64,000 bases of DNA from Enoplolaimus lenunculus (lineage: Eukaryota; Nematoda; Enoplea; Enoplida; Thoracostomopsidae): positions 1 through 64,000 of the forward strand of contig JASANG010000952.1 of assembly GCA_030248215.1 (NCBI GenBank), given 5' to 3'. Under the pieces are notes generated by a model. The model was not told where the DNA came from, made no database searches, and saw only the letters and a program-made list of their open reading frames with translations. The position numbers were made by a program, and so were the translations under genes. Positions 36,061 to 48,300 of the stretch are shown one piece after another. Every line of letters begins with the position of its first letter. Positions within the stretch are counted from its first letter, which is position 1.

Positions 36061-37371
36061 AAACAAAATATTTTATTTATATATGGAACAACAGCAGTTA
36101 TTTTCTAATACAGTGATCAATTTTTAATACAGTGATCAATTTTTATGGACTCACGATATTCCTATAAGAAATACGAAGTTCTCTTAGAAAAGTGTGAGTT
36201 TTTACGACGTCAAATGCATCATCTTTGAGGCCATAACTTGTGTTGCTCGATTGGTACTTTATTCGGACTACTGCTAATTGAAATTGCACCCGCAATTCGA
36301 AACATTTTTCAACCATTGCATTAGAAAACCATCCACTAAGTTCCAAAAAACTGAATTTGTTGATAGCATTTAGGGAAACTGGGGACACATAAGTGTTACC
36401 TTGTTTGCTCACTGTGCAGGACGTATTTTTCATAATATAACAGTGCATTGCTGTTTAAATTTGGCAAAGGTTAATATTCAGTTATATTTTATTGAATTAT
36501 GATTAGGGGGTAATAAACCGCGCGAAAATACTTGGTTCTGTGTGCAACCTGTTTCTCTTTGGGAGTGCGTAAATAATATTCTGAATGTGTAACAACTGAA
36601 ACGGTTAAAATTCTCTATTGCATGAACAATATGACGATAAAAAAAATCAGCAAAACTGTTTCCAGCCAACAAAATAGTAATGATCGTTTTCCAAAAATTG
36701 AGCGAAAACATAATGCATTTATCTGCCTCCCACCAACCGAAAACCGACGATATGATTCAATTGATAGCAAACGAACAAAAAAATTTTGCGAACCATGAAG
36801 TTATCCAAGCTGTGAAAAATTTTATTGGGGGCCCGCGGACTTGTTTGGGGCGGCCGACTATTCTTATTCTAACGCCAGTCGTACCACTACGGGATTTTTT
36901 GGGACGTACTGATTGCGTTGTTCGACAGGGTTATATAAAAATATGTGCAAAATACTTTTCAAAATATTGATAAAGTTCTTCAGATTTAGCCTATTTTCTA
37001 ATTTCTACACGGTAGGGACCGGGCAGCGAAGCCTATCCACATATAATTTGTGATCCCACGCTTATGATAGTACGATGAAAAGTTGCATAGTCAGATTAGC
37101 TATATTCAGGACAGGAACTTTGCTTTTCGATCTAGAGTGCCCTAGCATTAGCAATCTATATCCATCGTCACTGGATTATTTTAAACTGGTTTTGTTAAGC
37201 AGACAGTCGATATCAAACTGGCTGCAATCCAGCCTTCCGGATAACGGCTGGACTACACTGCCACAAGTTTCGGGACTAGGAGTAATGTTGTGCAATTACC
37301 ACTTTTTCCAGTGCCGGCCGGCCGAAGGTCTGGCGTATGAAATAATTACGGTGAATAAAAGTGCCTGCTAG

Positions 37372-37612
37372 TCATATGGGCCCCGGGTCTCCTAGTCATG
37401 CAGGCCCCAGACCTGGTCATATGGGCCCCGCGCCTTGTAGTCATACGGGCCCCAGACCTACTGGTCATATGGGCCCCTCGTCTCACGGGCCCCAGGCTTC
37501 TGGTCATAGGCCGTCATACAGGCCACAGACCCCCTGGTCATATGGGCCCCTCGTCTCACGGGCCCCAGACTTTCTGCTTATACGGGCCCCAGACCTCCTG
37601 GTCATATGAGCG
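37372..37612 (+). repeat. GC-rich minisatellite of GGTCATATGGGCCCC units
   Basis: About 240 bp in AT-rich surroundings. The unit is roughly 27 bp, built from GGTCATATGGGCCCC and AGACCTCCT-like halves, with ten or so imperfect copies. GGGCCC and CATATG are both palindromic. Open in two plus frames (HMGP-type peptide repeats), probably only because the unit lacks stops. Confidence 0.75.
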
Positions 37613-38380
37613 CCGGGACTCCCACCACCTTAATCCGGTCCTGGAACGAACGTTGGCATTATGTGGAATTCTGTAGTTCAGATGTTGATGTTTCAATTTT
37701 AGCAAACATGTAGGTATTTCTCGTTTCTTTTTAAGAAATCGTCCAGAAAAATGGAATATTGCCTTAGGCTACAAAACTCACTGCACTACAGCTATGCGAA
37801 AAAAATTTCAGCATAAAAATTGACCCAACCTCCGACATGTTATACCAAAGTTTGCAGTGGCAGACCTTATTAAAACTGTCCGCTAGGGTAAAAACGGAGG
37901 TTTGCCTGCGGCTACAACAGAAAATGGACCTCCTGCTCCGGAGAATTTTTGCCGGAATTCCGGCAATTTCAGTAATCAAATTTTGTGGCTTCGGGGCAAT
38001 GTATAGTACAGCGCAGCTACTTCCATATGATGGCCAGATTGTTCCGCTGTTTTGGTAGGAAAAGTGGTAAGCATATGTGTGGCTGGGAAAACTGGAAAAT
38101 TAAAATGCCTAGATTTCTCTTGGTTGGTTAAGAAACATCTGAAGCATAAGTTTTGGTTGGAAAATGGGAAAAGTAAAAAATTTAAACGCTTAGATTTTCC
38201 CTGAGTTGGTAAGTAGTTAAAATCAGAAGCATAGGTTTTGTTTGGAAAATGGGAAACGTGGATAAAACTAAACGCACCAAACAGATAAATTTTTTAGAAC
38301 TTCGCAAAATTTCACTACCGAAATTTACCGGAACCTCCGGCATAAATTCTACATGTTAAACTAACTTTCAGTATCCGATT

Positions 38381-38555
38381 GGACAATGTTAATACTTCAA
38401 GGGGCGTAACAGTAGATTAAGCCTATTCCTAAGCCTAAATGTGGCAAAAATGTGTTCCTAAACCTAAGCCTAAGCAAAAAATGCAATCTAGAATCTAAAC
38501 CTACTGTTTTATGGATCCATCAGAAACCTAGACGCCCCTTAAAGTAACATGGGCC
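38381..38555. mobile_element. Family B MITE, 175 bp, with perfect 8 bp TSD
   Basis: Starts GGACAATGTTAATACTTCAA and ends CTTAAAGTAACATGGGCC; exact ATCCGATT duplication at 38373-38380 and 38556-38563. The inside has GCGTAACAGTAGATTAAGCC and TAAGCCTAAGC runs. The inner inverted segment AAGGGGCGTAAC is shared with copies at 24445 and 61415. Lies in the spacer of the inverted array. Confidence 0.82.
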
Positions 38556-39626
38556 ATCCGATTTGTAACCGGAATTAATTTCCAGACCAAGCAGTCTGAA
38601 GTTTTCCAATTTAAGCTATAGAACGGGTAAAAAAATTCTGTACAAATACCAGGTTTTTTGTGTATGGGAGACATCAAAAATGCGTAAATTTAAGTACACT
38701 TCTCTTTCAATGGTAGTAAGTGAGACAAGTGCTTTAGCGTGGTAAAGATTTAAAAACAACTACGCTTCTTCAATGCTAGTGGCATTATTTACTGCCGGGT
38801 CTGGTTTACAGAAATATATTTGTAAAATTTTCGCCAGTCTTTAATTTTGCTTGCATTCAAAGTAAAAGAATTAATTTGGTGTTTAATATACAAGTAGTAG
38901 AATAAAGCAAAAGCGTATTGATGGCCCTGTGTGCAATGCGTTCGCATGCAAAATTTGCCCAAGCGTAAAATACAAAAAATTTACGAAAGAGTACAATTTT
39001 GCAATAGAAAATATTCACGGCTAAATTGCTGAAACGAGCAAAAATTTTGCTGGAGCCATACTACAGGCGTTCTGCCTTATTGATAAATGCGTACCTCTTG
39101 AGTTACGCTTCAGATTTTCAGCACCAAAATAAGGCAAATCTAGGCGTTTGAATTTTTTAGTTTTCCCGTTTTCCAACAAATCCTACGATTTTACCTACCA
39201 AAAGGGCAACCATGAGAATATAGGCGTAAATTTTCCACTTTTCCCGTTTTTCAAACAAATTTTACGCTTTTGATTTGCCCTACCAAACCTGGGAATATAT
39301 ATGCGTTTGAATTGCCTACCAAGCCAGAAAAAGTCCGGTCGTTGGAATTTTGCACTTTTCCCATTTTCCAAACAAAACGCTGCGCTTCAGATTATCCCTA
39401 AGTAGGCAAAACCTATATGCTATAAATTTTCCACTTTTCCAACCAACTTTTACACCTCAGATTTTCTCTACAAAACCTGGGAATATTTCTACATTTGAAT
39501 TCCCTACCAAACCAGAAAAAGCCGCGCGTTGAAAATCTCCACTTCCCATTTTCCAAACAACACCTATATGCTTCAGATTTTTCCTAACAATCCAGGAATA
39601 ATCTAAGCGTTTAAATTTTCCACTTA

Positions 39627-40828
39627 CTGTATGTGGGGTAATAAGAGGGGAGAGTCGCGATTTTGAGTCCCAATCAATAGGAGTCTGTATCCCTAATAAG
39701 AGTCCGTAAGCGGATGAGTCCCTAAATTCTAACCAGTCGTAGTGGGACTACATTTATTGAGCGAAGCTCGAACGCACGTAGGCAATTAAGGTAATATGCA
39801 AATTAGTTGTTAGCTAACTGTTCATTTATCGGTTTTGGAGGTTTGTAAGCAATTTCCTCAGATTCCTCGCACCCAAAAACCCTTCAGCCACTCTAATAAT
39901 TTTTGGAATAATTTAAAAAGTCCTAATTTTGTTTTGTCAATTAAGCGAATATGCAAATTAGTTATTAGCTAACTATTCGATTATCGGTTTTGGAGGTTTG
40001 TAAACTATTTATTCAAATTCCTCTCACCTAAATACCCTTTAGAGCTGAAATTATATTGCTTTTAACCTTAATAATTAGCGAAATATTGTAAAAAGTCCTA
40101 ATTTAGGCTTATAAACTATGCTAATATGCAAATTATCTATTAGCTAACTGCGCAATTACGGTTTTGGAGGTTTGTAAACAGTCTACGGAGATTTCTCGCA
40201 CCCAAAAACCCTTTAATGCTAAAATTAGATTGCTTCTTACTGTAATAATTAGTGAAATATTGTGGAAAGTCATAATTTAGGCTTTAATTGTGCAAATTAG
40301 TCTGTAGCTAATAAACGGCTTAAAATTTTAAAACCCCAATGCGAGGTTAACACCCCAGGATAATTGGCTTTCAAAGAAAAAAAGTTTATTAAAATCGGTT
40401 CATCCGTTCCTGAGATTCTTTTCGGACGGACAGACACCCACCTTTCGACCCCCAAGTACAAAACATAAAACGCTTCGCGAAACTCCGAGCTTTGCTCGGA
40501 GTTTCGCTTCGCTCAATTAGAGTCCATGAAGATCAGTTATTCCTAATTGTAGAGCATAAATGACTCCAGGACCAAATAAAATTGAGCTCATTCTTAAATT
40601 TTGCAAGTGCGATTCCTAAGCATAACCTTGAATGACCGCTCAAGCTATTGACGCAAGACAAATAACCATTTAATTTAACGGATAGTTGCAGTACCGGATA
40701 TATATCAGTAACGAAGGGTGGTGAAGCGTGAGTTAAAAATAAATAACAGTCCGTAACCGAATAACAAGGGGGGTACCCTCTAGAGAGGCCAAATAAATAT
40801 CAGTCCCCCCTCTTTCGGGTCACTACAG
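39627..40828 (+). mobile_element. Family D MITE, mariner-like, copy 2, split by a helentron-like insertion
   Basis: Flanked by TA (39625-39626 and 40829-40830). Starts CTGTATGTGGGGTAATAAGA and ends TTTCGGGTCACTACAG. The outer parts match 13981-14330 (CCAATCAATAGGAGTC; TATATATCAGTAACGAAGGG; GGGGTACCCTCTAGAGAGG). The middle, about 39690-40565, is absent from copy 1 and contains the helentron-like element. Confidence 0.7.
39756..40517 (+). mobile_element. Helentron-like non-autonomous element (pearl/DINE type)
   Basis: Perfect 12 bp inverted tips ATTGAGCGAAGC (39756-39767) and GCTTCGCTCAAT (40506-40517). Just before the right end is a perfect 13 bp hairpin, GCGAAACTCCGAG / CTCGGAGTTTCGC (40477-40489 and 40495-40507), loop CTTTG. 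The core holds three full and one partial tandem units (markers ATATGCAAATTA at 39794, 39949, 40134 and a variant at 40288; spacing 155-185 bp), each with CGGTTTTGGAGGTTTGTAA. A tail with AAAATCGGTTCATCCGTTCC follows. Inverted tips, 3' hairpin and about 160 bp core repeats are the marks of helentron-associated elements such as mollusc pearl and Drosophila DINE-1. Confidence 0.72.
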
Positions 40829-41069
40829 TATCCCGTTTTCCAAACAAACTTTACACTACAGATTTTCCCTACCGAACCTGGGCATATCCATGCTTATAAA
40901 TTCTCCACTTTTCTCCAGCAGAACCTATGCCTGCCATTTTTTCTACCAAACCAGTGGAAAATCAGACCGTCATACAGGAGTGGCAGCGCTGCACTCCTGG
41001 TCGTTAAGTTTTCCACCCTGAAAAACTAGAAGCACCTGTTTCATACATGGGCTTTAGTTTTGGTACTAC

Positions 41070-41191
41070 TTTAAAGAGCGGTATTACCAAATTAAACATT
41101 GTAACTAAATACATAATTTAGCTTCACATCCGGCTTCGGCAAATTTTTCTGACCTCCGGCTTCCACAATTTTCTCCTCCGGTTGCACCCTG
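41070..41191 (-). mobile_element. Family A MITE fragment
   Basis: Contains CATCCGGCTTCGGCAAATTT and ends CTCCTCCGGTTGCACCCTG. Only the right terminal repeat (inverse of CAGGGTGCAACCGGAG) survives. Confidence 0.55.
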
Positions 41192-41311
41192 CGTTCCACA
41201 CTAAGGTTTCTTTTAGGGCCGAAACTAGATTTATAAATTAGTGTTATCAACAGTGGCTAATCGCTATTTAACAAGGGTGCGCAACTGGGCACATTATGTG
41301 TAGAAAAGAAT

Positions 41312-41750
41312 GTACCCGGCACGCGTTGCGTTTTTGACCTACCCCCCTTTTAGAGGAGGGTACAACCGGTGCAAACCAGGGTGCAACCGGAGGTGAAAAA
41401 TACCCGAGCCGGAGGTCAACAAAACTTGCCGGAGCCGGAGGTGAGGCGAAATTAGGTAGTAAAAATGATGGTTAACTAGTTAATTTTAGCCAATATCTGC
41501 AATATGTGGTTAAGTTGTTTGATGTTACGCCAATTCTGTGCGAAATTTTGGAAATTCTTTCCTGGAAACAAAATTGCCGGTACCTCCGGCAAAAATCTAC
41601 CGGAACCGGAGCCCGACCTCCGGTTGTATCCTGGTGAGGACCATTTCACTTTATGTATGCGGCGTCACACATGCTATTAAGGGGTAATCATGTGATAGCG
41701 ACCACCCTCTAAACAATGGGGTCGGCCAAAGACACAACACCCGGTGGTCA
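41312..41750. mobile_element. Family G MITE, copy 2, split by a family A element
   Basis: The left piece (GTACCCGGCACGCGTTGCGT, then TAGAGGAGGGTACAACCGGT) and right piece (CATTTCACTTTATGTATGCG, then GGGGTCGGCCAAAGACACAA) align with the two halves of 690-884. The family A element at 41377-41633 interrupts them. Confidence 0.6.
41377..41633 (+). mobile_element. Family A MITE, hAT-like, copy 3, inserted in family G
   Basis: Starts CAGGGTGCAACCGGAGGTGA and ends CTCCGGTTGTATCCTG, 257 bp. Flanks GTGCAAAC and GTGAGGAC match at five of eight positions. The body has GGCGAAATTAGGTAGTAAAA and ACCTCCGGCAAAAATCTACC. It postdates the family G copy. Confidence 0.7.
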
Positions 41751-42097
41751 AGCGTTGCACACACTTGTTATTATCCACTCTTGGTGTTATCCAAAGCCTA
41801 AGCAAAAGTCTAAAAGTTACCCATATTCTATTGTACGGCTTTAAAAGTAACACGGATCTTATCCTGCATAGGCGCTCACCTGGATAAGTTAACATCACTT
41901 CCTAAAGTTATATTTTTACTAATATTGTATTATACATAAAAAGAATAACGAAGGTGAAAGCATTCCGAAAACTAAAAGGATGACAGCATATGCGAACTGT
42001 AATAATTATTAGTGTATATTCTACCATTGTATGGATTCGTTAGGTTTATAACATTAAAAGCAATTTCCGTTTTTTCAATTAATAGCTTACGTAAAAG

Positions 42098-42236
42098 GTT
42101 ACAACCGGAGGAAAAAAAGCAGGAGCCAACAACATTGTAAAAATTGATAATTGATTTTACCTTCCACTTTGAGATATTTTAGAGAATTAAAGTTTCGCCT
42201 TAGGGGGACCGGAGGCATACCTCCTGTTGCACCCTA
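42098..42236 (+). mobile_element. Family A MITE, short copy
   Basis: Starts GGTTACAACCGGAGGAAAAA and ends ACCTCCTGTTGCACCCT, so both inverted ends are present in a 139 bp internally deleted copy. Lies about 130 bases downstream of the OSBPL11 stop codon. Confidence 0.55.
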
Positions 42237-42364
42237 CTATGTACGTACAATAAATTTTATGACAAGCACAATATTTTCAAATATCATATATGTATCACGA
42301 GTATTTTGTCGTTTCGGTAATACGTGGTTTTAGCACAGATGTTGTTAAATCAACTACTGTTGTT

Positions 42365-45300
42365 CTACTCAGGCAGCGATGGCATTTTCGAACAAATCCA
42401 GCCAGTGATTGCTTCGTTTCCAGACTCCAATGACTTGCTTGCACTGCCGATATCCTGTAAGCTAGCGCCAGCGTAATTTTTAACCGGCGCAGGCACAAAA
42501 TATTGGCTGCTATATTCGTACTGAAGTTGTGGTGTCGTAAATCCGGTCGCTACCGACGATGCAGATCCAGGTTTCCGGGGCAGTTTCGCTAGTTCATACT
42601 TTTGCCTCTCTTCAAGTTGCTTTTTAGCGATTGCTGCTGCGTCTAAATTATCGTTCAGCAAGGCCGCGGTGACTTGATCCCAAACTCTTCTCGATTCTCG
42701 AGGGTGTTGTTTCGCCAATGGACGGATCAGACGTGTTGCTTTGGGAACATCATCAGGAATTTCCGTGGTTACAGCGGTCCCGGTCCCACCAGCCCCTGTT
42801 TGTACCCGAGACTCACTCCCATCTCTTGCCGTCGTCGCTGTTGTTGGTTCTCCGGTGGTCGGTGAATACCATACTACTTCGAACCCACGATTCCATTCTC
42901 CTGCCAGCTTTGCAACTACATTCCCAGACGCAAACGCAGTCCCACCTGAACCAGTTGTTGTATAGTTTGCACTAGATACATCAAGATTCGATTGTGACCC
43001 TTGACTTACCCCTGTAGCCATCTGTCGAACTTCCGCTGTAAATTTATGCGTTTTCCCGCCATAAAATGGTTTTGCATGAAACGTAATAGATGCCGCCAGT
43101 CGTGTTTGTGCACATCTAATCATTGTTCGCCCTGTTAGTTCGATCCAAGGTGTGGCGGTCAAAATCGCTCGTCCGTGTGCAGTTGGCAAACCGCAGCGGT
43201 AGACTTCGTTGTGTCGCTTTGAGTAAACAATGCATTCACCTATCATTTGACACTGTAGTGACATTCCCATAAATTTCGATCGCGGCCATACGCATCCATT
43301 GATGAAAAGTTGTTGCTGTTGTGCTTCGGCATAAAACGCAGATACCGGCGGGTGGTGTGATACCTGCTCGGCGAGAAACCTCAGCTCATTGCCGTGATTC
43401 GATTCGTCTGTGGCAGCAGTGTGTGACTCGTTCGCACGCCACCGGCAGACAAATATCTCGCCAATAAACGGATTGTACGGTTTTTTGTTCAGCGCGCCGT
43501 GAGTGCCGTATATAAAGCTGGTAATGTACCTGAGAAATGAAACAAGCACTTCATTGATAAAAATCTGTTGTTTCAGATCTTTATGTATATAATGTTTTTC
43601 ATATTTTCACCTATAAAACAGTACTTGATTAATAAATTTTGTATATTTCGTTATTTTGAACATCGTGTTCTTAAAATGGTAGAATATAACAATTTTGTTG
43701 CGTAATTTGAACAAACACTCCCTTAGCATCGCATATGAAATTGGTAATGTAAGCGGTAATCTCAGTTCAATGCCAGTTGTGACGTAGCCTACTTTCCCAT
43801 AACGACGTTATCCAAACATAACCCTATAAAACTTCTGAGGCACCGCTGACAAAATAAATTATTGTTAATCATGCATAATGATATCGTTAAAACGCGACTT
43901 ACCATTTAACGACGGCAACCATACGATCTTCAGGCGTTGGATTCAGTTCTTCATCAGCAATTTCCAACAAAGTCGACGTGTTAGCAAAATAATCAGAAAG
44001 CGTTTCAAGAAAACTACGCGGTTGCAAGATAAATTCCGGCAAACGAACACGTGTCAAATCCATTCCAAGCTTCAAGTGAGATAGCAATGCAAGTATTGTG
44101 CCTGAAAATACGTAGTAGTGTCATTGGTTAAGACGTCATCTTCCGATGTTTATATCAATGAATAGAGCAGAAAAACAGAGTAAACATCTACACAACTTTG
44201 ACAGTAGAAAAAGGTATATTTCAGTTAAGTTGCATCAGTCTGAGTTTAGGTATGACCTAGAACCAGGCGGTCACTGTACCTCAATTTAGCAAAAAATATT
44301 AGTTACGTGATTTTGACATGACAGCCTCGAAATTTGGATATGTATAGCCGCAGACAAAATTATATGTGACATCGCCCCCATCAATGAAAATTCAAACGTT
44401 ATCATACAACCGCGACGGCAGACGCAATCGCGATTACTGCGCACTTAATTTCGTCCGCAACGATTACGGTGCATAAACTCCTGCCGTATACTTCCATATT
44501 CGTGTGACAAAGAGGTTAAAATTGCATAGCAACGATATTAACACACCCTTGAAAGGCTCCAAAGTAGGCAGACTCCTTTCGTCGTTAATGCGCTCACATT
44601 CATCAGGCACTTCATCTTCTGAGTTGACGTCATCAACAGGAGTACTAAAATGCGACTTAAATCATTAAAATAACTTACATATTAGTTGTTTTGATTGCAC
44701 TACGCAAAAATTTTATTCAGTTCTAGCGATTATTTCCGTGGATGGCATTATCTAATTTCAGTATCAGAATATGATAATTTAATAATCCAAAATGTGTTTC
44801 AGCTTTTCAGACAAGTACATGCAAAAAAACTGAGTATGCCAGAAACCTACACATGGCGTATGTAGCTTACACTTCACCCATTGTCTAATATGAAATTAAA
44901 ATGCTCAATGTTTATTAAAATTTATTGTCTCATCTTAAATCATATACACGATGCCTGTCCACGTACCCGATGATTTTTTACATTTCAACAGCAGTGTTTT
45001 TACTACTGCTGTACATTTTCATCATTTACTGTGCAATTTTAATCTGATGCGAATAGCAGCTACCACTTCAGTATAGTTCCGTAGCCAAATTCTTTGTTGA
45101 GATCATCGGTAAACACTGTTCCTTTTTGCTGTTCAAAATTTTTTAAGATAATTACGTTGCTTTATTAAGATATGAGCCTCAACGAATAAACAAAAATGAC
45201 TTAAAACTTACTTGTACAGCGCTTCTTGAGCAACTTCAACATTAGGTACTCCGACGATTGAACTCTGCCGTCGATGATAGCCATTTCCGGGTTCGGCATT

Positions 45301-48300
45301 TCCGTAATCAGAGTTAGCTACCGCAGCATCGCCAGAAGTTCTCGCCGAGTCAGCGCGGATACCGGCACCAACAGTACCAGCTACACCTGATGACGATTTG
45401 TTTGTCACTGACCGCGTCAAAGCAGTCACACCGGTTGGACTCTGTCCAGAATGCACTGTTTCGTTTGCGATGCGATGATACTGGCGTGTTTCGGACGACT
45501 GTTGTTGCAAAACTTCGTAACAGTGCTCAAGATCGGCTGAAATTATTCACTAAAAGTTAATTATGGGAACCTGCCTACTAAACATAAGCATAATTCCAAG
45601 CTAAGCCCTCCACGAATCCATTGTCTCCTATTGCGCATGCCCCAAGAATTAATTTGGTCCATCTATGCCAAATACAATTAAATTTTAAGGATAAATTTAA
45701 AACTTTAGGTTTCCTTCATGTTTGGTGCCAAAATTAAATGTTAGGCGAAATTATAGGCGTCACGAGAAAGGGTGCCTTAGTTTCAAATTATTTTTGATAG
45801 GTAATGATACTGTTTCAATGTACCATCGTTAACAATGCACAAATTTAATTTTGCTATTTTCCGGTATTAGTACAGTCTAACTAAATTCTTCGATACACCA
45901 ATACGTACCATTACCAATACCGAACTCACACACACACATTCACAGTACCAACGTTCAAAAAAGTACAAATTACAGTCACGGACAGAATTAAGTGCAACCG
46001 CGGTCGCGACCCAAACGCGGTTCGAATCGCGGTCGCTCGCAGACGCAATCGCGGTCGCTCGCAGACGCAATCGCGATCGCTCGCAACCGCAATTTAGGTG
46101 GACGCAAAAACTGCGATTGCGATCGCAGGTTCGCGGTTAAAATCGCGGTTACAGACGCGGTAAAATTGCGGTTACCCACGCGGCTAAAATTGCGGTTATA
46201 GCCGTGGTTACACTAGTTTATTACTCTGCGCAGATTTAAGCAAAACCAAGTTTGTTGCCGTACAACTAGTCTACGTAATACATATATCAATACGCGAATG
46301 CCTAACGTACGCCCATGCATACTTGATACTCTATACATGTGCTCAAAACTAATTTACATATGTGGTTACCGTTAGAATACCAGGTAAACGCGACCACAAG
46401 TGTTTGGGCGGGACTGCGGTTCAAACCGCGACTGCGACCGCGGTTCAAACCGCGTCCACGATCGCGTCTCAAACCGCGACTGCGACCGAGGTTCAAACCG
46501 CGACTGCGGACGCAATTAAAATCGCGTCTATGATCGCGACTCAAACCGCATTTGAGACGCGATCGCTGAAACACTGAGACGCGGTTACAAAACCGCAACC
46601 GCAACCGCAGTGGACGCAATCGCGGTTTCTGCGCACTTAATTCTGTCCGTGACTGTATATTACTGTCAGATAAATGTTAAATTTACAATATGACGTTATA
46701 AGGCATGAAAATGTATGTTTAAACCTACTATATATATCGAAAGGAATATTTTAGTTTCGGGAAAACATACAAAATAGTAAATTTTAACAAAAACCTTGGG
46801 CGAAAGGATTAAAACCTCACCTAAAAGCATCGCAGACGCAGCTTTCAACATCAGCAAGTCCGGGTCGGAACTTTGCATTTCGTCAACACACCTAGCGACA
46901 CCAATATTTTGATCACTTGCCGCAACCAGAAGCCGATTTAAATTTTGCATCACAGTGCTACACGAACTTCGACCTGACGAACCATGGCGATGTCTACTGC
47001 ATCCGGTTGGCAATCCAACGCCAGTTGTGCCCACAAATGACACCCCAGGCTCTTCTGTATACAACTGAGCTCCTTGCTGCAATAAAGCAGTGCACAATCT
47101 AATATAGAAATCAGTACAGTACAATAAAGCAAGTTTGCATAAGGTAGGTAAATTAAATTGTTGCAGCAACGGAAATAAACACTGTAAAAACCGCTACACA
47201 TTCGAATTTCTCAGAAATTACACTTATAATACCTTTTAAACGTATTGGTTCTCTCGTTGTAGTGTTGTGAAATTATTACAATACGGCCATGTTTCCAAAA
47301 GTTGCTAACTTACGGTTACTGCAACCAAAACTTAACATAAATTTTGAAAATATTTTGAAACTGCCCGTACAATACTGTTGTGCATTTTATTTTCTTTTAG
47401 AAGTCATCATTCAGCGTGTTACATTTATACGAGTTTCTAGCAGTTACCAGATCAATAATGCATCAATGTAAAAGCAGTGCATAGCGAAATGTAGTAGTTA
47501 CAGGGCTTAAAATCTAATATTGCAACCCAAATGCGAAAGCTGTGAGTGCTATACTTCAGACGAAGAATTGGTTATACTTCGGTTGTACGGCCAACCGACC
47601 GGCCCGGGTATGCTTAACAAACAGATCCGTCTGAAATTTTATACAGGTCATCACGATCGTATAAGTCGCAGTCTTTGCGGTGCGTTTGAATTTTCTTTGA
47701 TTGCAATCAGTAACGTCACAAACTCGCTTGTAACCGCTTTTACAAACGATTGAAAATTTTAATGCTATGCAATCACGATTGCAGTCATGGTTATGTTAGC
47801 AATAATTACGAGCGGTTTGAATTGTGCTTCCAAGCAATTGCGTCCAAGAAATAACCTATCGCTATCAGAGCCGCGGTTTGGAACGCGATCGCGAACGCAC
47901 TTAATTGTGCTCGTGACTGTACCATCAACATAGCAGAGTTACAGAAAATAACAAATCAATTCGGCGCCTCCCGATTATCAAAACAGGTTTGGTTATACAA
48001 CAGTGATGTCGCAATGATACGCAAAGAAAATAAACTGAAAGTGAATTTACCCGTCGATTTCGATTATTCGCCGCTTCCTGTGCGACAAATCGTATTCGAT
48101 CAATCCAGTCTTGTTTGACGCGCACATCAGGCGCCTTTAGCTTATAACCTGAAAGCACAACACATTAAAATTCAAAATGTCAGCTCTTGTAACTTTAAAA
48201 GTGATGTTTTTGCACGTCAAGAGTACTCACAGATCCCTGCCCCAAATTATGTAATTTCGTTCACCCTAACAAAACGGTACGCAATCGCTGATAATGCTAA

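Larger units (their letters stand above)
38045..40960. mobile_element. Inverted tandem-array structure, foldback-like
   Basis: The left arm (about 38045-38290) and right arm (about 39085-39626, resuming 40829-40960) carry the same degenerate unit in opposite orientation; consensus words are CCCATTTTCCAAACAAA, CTATGCTTCAGATTTTCCCT and AAGCGTTTAAATTTTCCAC. In the right arm spacings alternate near 80 and 115 bp, giving a higher-order unit near 190 bp. About 800 bp separate the arms. Tandem repeats inside long inverted arms recall Foldback/Galileo elements. Clean outer boundaries and target duplication were not found, so an old inverted satellite is the alternative. Confidence 0.5.
36061..42364. 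other. Intergenic block of nested repeats between NRBP1 and OSBPL11
   Basis: NRBP1 and OSBPL11 end toward each other here, so this is a convergent 3' intergenic region. A 19-base AATACAGTGATCAATTTTT tandem duplicate lies just after the NRBP1 stop (36109-36145). At about 36630-36975 two overlapping open frames in different phases look mildly coding-like but have no recognisable homology. The rest is minisatellite and mobile DNA, listed separately. Confidence 0.6.

Noticed and set aside
42674-42975. Three plus-strand frames inside the OSBPL11 last exon
   Set aside because: They are antisense shadows of a strongly conserved ORD-coding exon.
46302-46619. Arg/Leu-rich 105-codon frame
   Set aside because: It is a translation of the CpG-word arms of the mariner-like MITE.
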